Source of the DNA: JBBQKP01 sp038326995 | GTDB taxonomy: Bacteria; Planctomycetota; Phycisphaerae; Tepidisphaerales; Tepidisphaeraceae | Direction of reading: 5' to 3' | Assembly: GCA_038326995.1 (NCBI GenBank) | Contig: JBBQKP010000090.1 | Coordinates: 1-12,887, forward strand | Length of the DNA stretch: 12,887 nt | In this document: in pieces, positions 8,541 through 12,887 of the stretch | Position numbering within the stretch: the first letter of the stretch is position 1 | How the letters are laid out: every line of letters starts with the position of its first letter | The notes under the pieces: model-generated | Database searches by the model: none | Told to the model about the DNA's origin: nothing | The model's input: only the letters and a program-made list of their open reading frames with translations | Program-made: the position numbers and the translations under genes

Positions 8541-9203
8541 ATGCCCAGCCGCCGTCGAAAAGTTCCCGAGATGGAGATGATCGACCGGGGAGAGTCACGT
8601 CCGCTTTGGTACTGGCTGATGGCGGTGGGTTCGGCCCTTTTGCCGATCGTCGGGCCGTTCGCGATGGTGGTGGGCGGATTGGAGTTGATCAGAACCAAAG
8701 GCAGGGCACATCGGTCGGTGTTCGTCATGCTGATCGCGGCGGTGTTTGGCGTGACGTGGTTCGTGATCGTGGTCAGCATGATCGTCGATCGCCGCGCCGC
8801 GAAGGATTCGCTCGTGCAGGTCAGTGGCTTGTCACACGCGATCGAGGACTATGCGAAGAAGCATAAAGGTGTTTTGCCTCGTGATCTGTTCGAGCTGGTG
8901 TCGTCGGGACATGCCGACATCGCGCTGGTGGTCTCGCTCCACGGCAACGAGGACCCTGCCGACGGTCCGAAACTCGCCGACCGCATGTTTCGCCTCGCAC
9001 GGCCGGGCCACGCTTCTTACATCCTGCTCGCGCCTGGCAAGAAGCTTTCCGAACTCTCCGCGGGCGAGGTGATTCTCTTCGACATCAACGCCAACTATGC
9101 GGGCGATCATGATGCGATCCTCGGCGACTTCAGCGTCGTTTCGCTTCCGCCCGGACAAATCACCTGGCGAAGCGGTTTCTTGCGAGAGGGAACGCGAAAG
9201 TAA
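8541..9203 (+). CDS. Two-TM membrane protein of unknown function
   Basis: A 220-residue protein I cannot name. A basic N-terminus (PSRRRK) is followed by two hydrophobic helices (about 22-49 and 60-82) with a short Arg/Lys-rich connector, then a soluble C-terminal part (about 84-220). By charge (basic N-terminus and RRAAK after the second helix) a hairpin with both ends in the cytoplasm is likely. The stretch SGLSHAIEDYAKKHKGVLPRD (about 95-115) resembles the post-helix part of type II pseudopilins, where a residue-spaced helix leads into a 'y...g.lP' turn, but no prepilin cleavage motif is present. Start ATG 8541 was chosen for the promoter-like element in front; ATG 8571 and 8577 are alternatives that keep both helices. 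It converges on the glycosyltransferase gene, with 33 bases between the ends and no obvious terminator. Confidence 0.7.
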   Translation: MPSRRRKVPEMEMIDRGESRPLWYWLMAVGSALLPIVGPFAMVVGGLELIRTKGRAHRSVFVMLIAAVFGVTWFVIVVSMIVDRRAAKDSLVQVSGLSHAIEDYAKKHKGVLPRDLFELVSSGHADIALVVSLHGNEDPADGPKLADRMFRLARPGHASYILLAPGKKLSELSAGEVILFDINANYAGDHDAILGDFSVVSLPPGQITWRSGFLREGTRK

Positions 9204-9236
9204 AACGTATGGCGGCGTTCACGCTCTAGCCTAATT

Positions 9237-10322
9237 TCAATCCAGCTCCAGCACATGCCGATACTGCTTCAGCACGGACTCCCATCCGAACCGATCAGCC
9301 GCGACGCGCTTCGCACGGGCGATCCGCGCCTCATCACGCACGAGCGAACGGCGGATCGCGAGCGTCATCGCCCCAACATCGTGCGGCGGGAAGAGAAGCC
9401 CGGTTTCTTCATGCTCGATGACGTCGATGATTCCGGGCGACGCCGCGCCCACTACCGCAACGCCCGCCGACATCGCTTCGATCAGCACCATCGGAAGCCC
9501 CTCGGCGTCGCTGGGCAAAACGAGCACGTCGATCATGTCGTAGGCGGCGCGGACGTCGCTCACCATGCCATGGAACACGCATCGGCCGCGCAGGACGACG
9601 TCCGCGCGCGCTTCGAGCGAGGCACGTTCGGGCCCGTCACCAAAGACATGCAAAACCGCCGACGAATCAACGCCGGCCGTCGCGTCGATCAAATCCTGAA
9701 CGCGCTTAATCGGATCAAGCCTGCCGACGAAGCCGATGTTCCTGACGCGAGTCGGATCCACGTTCAATGGCCTTGGCGAGTGGACAAAAGCATCGACCGC
9801 GTTGGGAATCACGACAATTTTCTCGCTCGCAATTTCGCTCTTCTCCATCGCGATTCGCGCGACGGAAACCGACGGCACGATGGTGCGTCTTGCCCGGTCG
9901 GCCGCGAGTCTCTGCAGCTTCCAGTGCCACCACGGATAGGGCTGCGTCGTCTGGATCGACTGGAACCATTTCGTATTGTGACGACCGTTCTCGTTCTGGT
10001 TGAAAGACGTAATCGCCGCGACGACGTTGGCGTGCATCAGAAAGCTCAGCACGCGGTCGTAGTTCCCGCCGTCGATGATTTTTCGAAACGATGCGATGAC
10101 GTGCAGAAGCGAGAGCGTGTTTCGCGCGCCCATCGCGTGGACCTTGATGTTGCGGTCTGTCAGCTCCTGTGCGACCGGCCCGAACCGGCCGAGGCACGCG
10201 ACTTCTACTTTGACGGAGATGGGTTCAGTAACGCCTTTTAATCGCGTGGCGAGTTCACGCACGACGGTCGGCGTCCCGCCGCGCTCGAGGTCGGTCGTGA
10301 AAAGAAGAAGCCGGTTGGTCAT
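9237..10322 (-). CDS. GT4-type (group 1) glycosyltransferase
   Basis: Transfers a sugar from an activated nucleotide donor, probably at the cytoplasmic face of the membrane, to an unknown acceptor. The 361-residue length and two-lobe GT-B plan are typical. The N-lobe starts LLLFTTDLERGGTPTVV, the glycine-rich acceptor-side loop. The C-lobe has VVIPNAVD (about 170-177), the phosphate-binding FVGRLDPIKR (198-207, with Arg201 and Lys206), FGDGPER and the E-x7-E motif EGLPMVLIE (Glu274 and Glu282). It ends GLLFPPHDVGAM. No signal peptide or membrane helix is evident. It begins 12 bases after the stop of the beta-galactosidase gene, so the two form a transcription unit. The ATG at 10322 has no clear Shine-Dalgarno, and translational coupling to the upstream gene is plausible. 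Donor and acceptor cannot be told from sequence. Confidence 0.9.
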   Translation of the reverse strand: MTNRLLLFTTDLERGGTPTVVRELATRLKGVTEPISVKVEVACLGRFGPVAQELTDRNIKVHAMGARNTLSLLHVIASFRKIIDGGNYDRVLSFLMHANVVAAITSFNQNENGRHNTKWFQSIQTTQPYPWWHWKLQRLAADRARRTIVPSVSVARIAMEKSEIASEKIVVIPNAVDAFVHSPRPLNVDPTRVRNIGFVGRLDPIKRVQDLIDATAGVDSSAVLHVFGDGPERASLEARADVVLRGRCVFHGMVSDVRAAYDMIDVLVLPSDAEGLPMVLIEAMSAGVAVVGAASPGIIDVIEHEETGLLFPPHDVGAMTLAIRRSLVRDEARIARAKRVAADRFGWESVLKQYRHVLELD

Positions 10323-10334
10323 TCGACGATTCGC

Positions 10335-12887
10335 TTAAAATGAAGGCCTGAACCGGATCGAGAATTCGAACGGCTCTGGCTTGAGCTGATATTGCGGCAG
10401 GACGCCCGGGCCGCACGATGCGGAGCCGATCCCGCCGTGTTTGTGGTCGATGTGCAGCGTGATGAAATCTCGTGTGACAAGCTCGTGGTCGTGCTTTGCA
10501 AGATCGATATCTCGTGTGGTGAACCTGCGCGCGGAGAAGGCGAAGCCGTCGGAGTCTTCGGTCGAAATATGCAGGCCGAGATTCTGGTTTTGTCCGCTAT
10601 TCCGAAGTCGCAACCATCGGCAATTCTGACGCAGGCCGGCCTCTTGTGGGAAAATATATCGAGGCGTCAGGCCGTCGATCGACGAACTGAACTGACCCAT
10701 TCGCGACGCGACTTGCACATCGGGATAGTTCTCGCTTGGCCCTTTGCCGAAGTAGTCACACGCAGCGAGATCGCCCGGCAAGTGAAGCTCGAGCCCGATG
10801 CGGGGAAGCTGCTCGGGCCACGCTCCTTCGAACGTGCCGGTGGTCGTCAGATCGATCGTGCCGTTGGCGTGCATGATGTAGCGATAGGTGACGCGAAGAT
10901 TCTGGCTGTTGTGAATGGGCGGCGCGATGACGCATTGGATGACGACCTGGGCCGCGGCTTTGGAGAGTTGTTTGTGCTCAACCGAAACCGTTCGGTGCTG
11001 CAGCGCATCAAGGCCGGCGCGGCGCCAGACTTTCTCCATCGGCTCGGGCCAGCCGCCGCGGTCGTTGTCCGTGGGTGCGCGCCAGAGCGTTACACGCGGC
11101 CCTCGAACAAACGCATTCGTCGCATCACTCGACCACTGATCGATCACTCCGCGAACGGTATCGAATCGCACGCGTCCCAGACCCGCATTTCCTTCGACGA
11201 TCAAGTTTCCGACGCGATGGGTGATGCTTGTGATCGCATTCGCATCAGGCGCATCTGCAATCTCGGCCCGCGCGCGAGCGTCGAAGGACAGCTGAATAAT
11301 CTCCGGCCGAGGTGACTTTCCTAGCGCGTGTCCGGTGCTCACCGAAGCGGGTGTGTGAAGCACGAAGTTGACGAACTCTCTGCCTTTGAGTTTGGCAAAA
11401 ATGTCCGCGGGCAAAGCAATCATTTTCGAAGACCTCGGGCCGATATCGGAGATGAGATGGCTGATGTCAGTAGAGTCTGATGCGGCTTGTTGTAATGACG
11501 CGTCCGAATGTTCGCAGCTGCTTTGCGGGTCCGTTTCGCCCGTCCAGACGGCCAGCGAATGATTGGCAAGACTGATGAAGTCGTATCGGTTTGAGACCTT
11601 CAGCTGTCCGGTTTTTTGGTCGTGCCATTGAAGCTTGAGCGGAACAATGACGGCTGCGAGTTCGCGAAGGCCCGAGCTGGGCGTGCGGTCGGGCAAAACA
11701 AGTCCGTCGCAAACAAAGTTGGAATCGTTGGGCACATCCCCGAAGTCGCCGCCGTAGAGATAGGCGATGTCGCCGCTCGGCAATGTCTTTTCAATGCCGT
11801 GATCGCACCACTCCCAAACGAACCCGCCGCAGCAGCGTGACATCGACTCGAACGCTTCCCAGTAGTCCTTCAATCCGCCTGGCCCGTTGCCCATGGCGTG
11901 CGCGTATTCGCATTGCATGTATGGAACATTCGCCAGCTTCTCAAGGGGCACGTCGTGACCGTTGTGCTGACGCTTCTCCTTCGCTTCCTGAATCTTCTTC
12001 ATATCAACGATATTGGCGTACATCGTGCTGTAGATATCCGCGACATCGAGTGAGTAATCGCCTTCGTAATGGATGGGCCTGGTCGAATCTATTTCAAGCG
12101 TCGCCTTACGCATCAGGCGGTGCGCCTCACCCAGGCCGCTCTCATTTCCGAGCGACCACATTATGATGCACGGGTGATTGATGTCGCGACGCACCATTCG
12201 CGTCATGCGGTCCACGATCTGATCGAAATAATGCGGGTTGTGAATGGGATTATTCGTGGTCTTGTCGTCGTACCCAAAGCCGTGGGTTTCGAGATCGCAT
12301 TCGTCGATGACGTAAAAACCCATCTCGTCGCACAGATCATAAAATTCTGGGCGGTTCGGGTAGTGGCTGGTGCGAATCGCGTTGATGTGGTGCTCCTTCA
12401 TTAGAAGCAGGTCGCCGTGAATATCCTCTACCGAAATCGCTCGGCCGGTCCTGGGGTGCGACTCGTGCCGATTCACGCCGCGAAACATCACGGGCTTGCC
12501 GTTGACTTTGAAGACGCCGTCATTCCAGGACACAGTGCGAAAGCCGAAGCGAACACTGACGATCTCGTTTCTTTGAACGTCGCCCACATCATCGACAAGA
12601 CAGATCAACAGCGTGTAAAGCCGCGGCGTCTCGGCCGTCCAGTTTTTGAAATCTTGAATCACATCCAAGAGCGTCACCCGTTTGCCGATTGTCACAGACG
12701 CACTTTTTAGTTTCACATCCTCGCCGTCGGGGCCGACGAGTTTCAACAGCACTTTCTTGTTTTTGTCTTGCTCTTTAATTCCGTTGATCGAGATCGTCGC
12801 ATCGAGTCGCCCGTCCGCGCCCGCGCGGACTTGCACATCGCGAACGTGAAGCGTCGGGCGAAAATTGATGCTCACATCGCGAAAGAT
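10335..12887 (-). CDS. Beta-galactosidase, LacZ-type GH2 (N-terminus beyond right edge)
   Basis: Hydrolyses terminal beta-galactosides. 850 codons are visible. The frame is open to the edge, and the first visible residues IFRDVS match the family's conserved GIFRDVS, so GTG 12875 is internal and the sugar-binding domain's start (roughly 170-200 residues) lies outside. The order is: end of domain 1, the jelly-roll domain (about 10-115), then the TIM barrel from NGKPVMFRGVNRHESHP. Counting from the edge, the acid/base is Glu249 (WSLGNESG) and the nucleophile Glu327 (CEYAHAMGN). Magnesium ligands are in DLETHG, and SHYPN is present. The C-terminal small-chain domain contains LWRAPTDNDRG. A stretch of about 30 polar residues (about 450-479) looks inserted in domain 4. 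No signal peptide can be judged. It lies 12 bases upstream of the glycosyltransferase and probably heads or continues an operon coming from the right. Confidence 0.94.
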   Translation of the reverse strand: MFRDVSINFRPTLHVRDVQVRAGADGRLDATISINGIKEQDKNKKVLLKLVGPDGEDVKLKSASVTIGKRVTLLDVIQDFKNWTAETPRLYTLLICLVDDVGDVQRNEIVSVRFGFRTVSWNDGVFKVNGKPVMFRGVNRHESHPRTGRAISVEDIHGDLLLMKEHHINAIRTSHYPNRPEFYDLCDEMGFYVIDECDLETHGFGYDDKTTNNPIHNPHYFDQIVDRMTRMVRRDINHPCIIMWSLGNESGLGEAHRLMRKATLEIDSTRPIHYEGDYSLDVADIYSTMYANIVDMKKIQEAKEKRQHNGHDVPLEKLANVPYMQCEYAHAMGNGPGGLKDYWEAFESMSRCCGGFVWEWCDHGIEKTLPSGDIAYLYGGDFGDVPNDSNFVCDGLVLPDRTPSSGLRELAAVIVPLKLQWHDQKTGQLKVSNRYDFISLANHSLAVWTGETDPQSSCEHSDASLQQAASDSTDISHLISDIGPRSSKMIALPADIFAKLKGREFVNFVLHTPASVSTGHALGKSPRPEIIQLSFDARARAEIADAPDANAITSITHRVGNLIVEGNAGLGRVRFDTVRGVIDQWSSDATNAFVRGPRVTLWRAPTDNDRGGWPEPMEKVWRRAGLDALQHRTVSVEHKQLSKAAAQVVIQCVIAPPIHNSQNLRVTYRYIMHANGTIDLTTTGTFEGAWPEQLPRIGLELHLPGDLAACDYFGKGPSENYPDVQVASRMGQFSSSIDGLTPRYIFPQEAGLRQNCRWLRLRNSGQNQNLGLHISTEDSDGFAFSARRFTTRDIDLAKHDHELVTRDFITLHIDHKHGGIGSASCGPGVLPQYQLKPEPFEFSIRFRPSF

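Noticed and set aside
9255..10241. 328-codon plus-strand frame opposite the glycosyltransferase
   Set aside because: The minus strand carries a complete GT4 motif set; the plus translation is Arg/Asp/His-rich and featureless.
10392..11315. 307-codon plus-strand frame opposite the beta-galactosidase
   Set aside because: Antisense to the GH2 C-terminal domains; no supporting motif.
12873..12875. GTG as the true start of the beta-galactosidase
   Set aside because: The frame stays open to the edge, and the residues before it complete the conserved IFRDVS motif, so the gene continues outside the window.

Overview
The window looks like chromosomal DNA from a GC-rich Gram-negative-type bacterium. 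Planctomycetota (perhaps Phycisphaerae-like) is my best guess. The grounds are twin-arginine secreted proteins, a CHASE2 adenylate cyclase, a fused GcvP, and intergenic repeats of the kinds I associate with planctomycete genomes (a 'gccggaagcgtaagcgac' type and a 'ggtggcaccggtct..gaccggtg' type). This placement is inference from memory and was not searched. I see no phage, transposase, CRISPR, tRNA or rRNA.

Layout. Positions 1-1540 are gene-poor and packed with decayed repeats: two related pieces that each end in an ...EWDR-stop reading frame (11-130 and 1229-1336), two copies of a roughly 110-150 bp direct repeat (524-641 and 673-784), a long inverted repeat (896-979), short REP-like hairpins, and direct repeats just before the first large gene. 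From 1541 to 9203 five plus-strand genes follow: a CHASE2-type membrane adenylate cyclase (TTG start); a Tat-exported SH3-domain protein and a Tat-exported M48 metalloprotease lipoprotein, which form a two-gene unit; a full-length fused glycine dehydrogenase (gcvP); and a two-TM protein of unknown function. From 9237 to the right edge two minus-strand genes lie 12 bp apart: a LacZ-type GH2 beta-galactosidase, cut by the window edge in its N-terminal region, and a GT4-type glycosyltransferase.

How the genes work together. The SH3 and M48 proteins probably act together in envelope protein quality control. The beta-galactosidase and glycosyltransferase are probably co-transcribed and concern glycan turnover or assembly. 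GcvP is the decarboxylating subunit of the glycine cleavage system, here without gcvT or gcvH beside it. The cyclase is a stand-alone membrane sensor producing cAMP.

The most notable signals are (1) promoter-like elements placed so that the gcvP mRNA, and probably that of the next gene, would begin at or within two bases of the start codon (leaderless); (2) the Tat-SH3/Tat-M48 pair; and (3) the dense repeat field at the left, including two diverged gene ends that differ mostly by synonymous or conservative changes near the stop. I found no clear evidence of a wholly new defence or mobile system.
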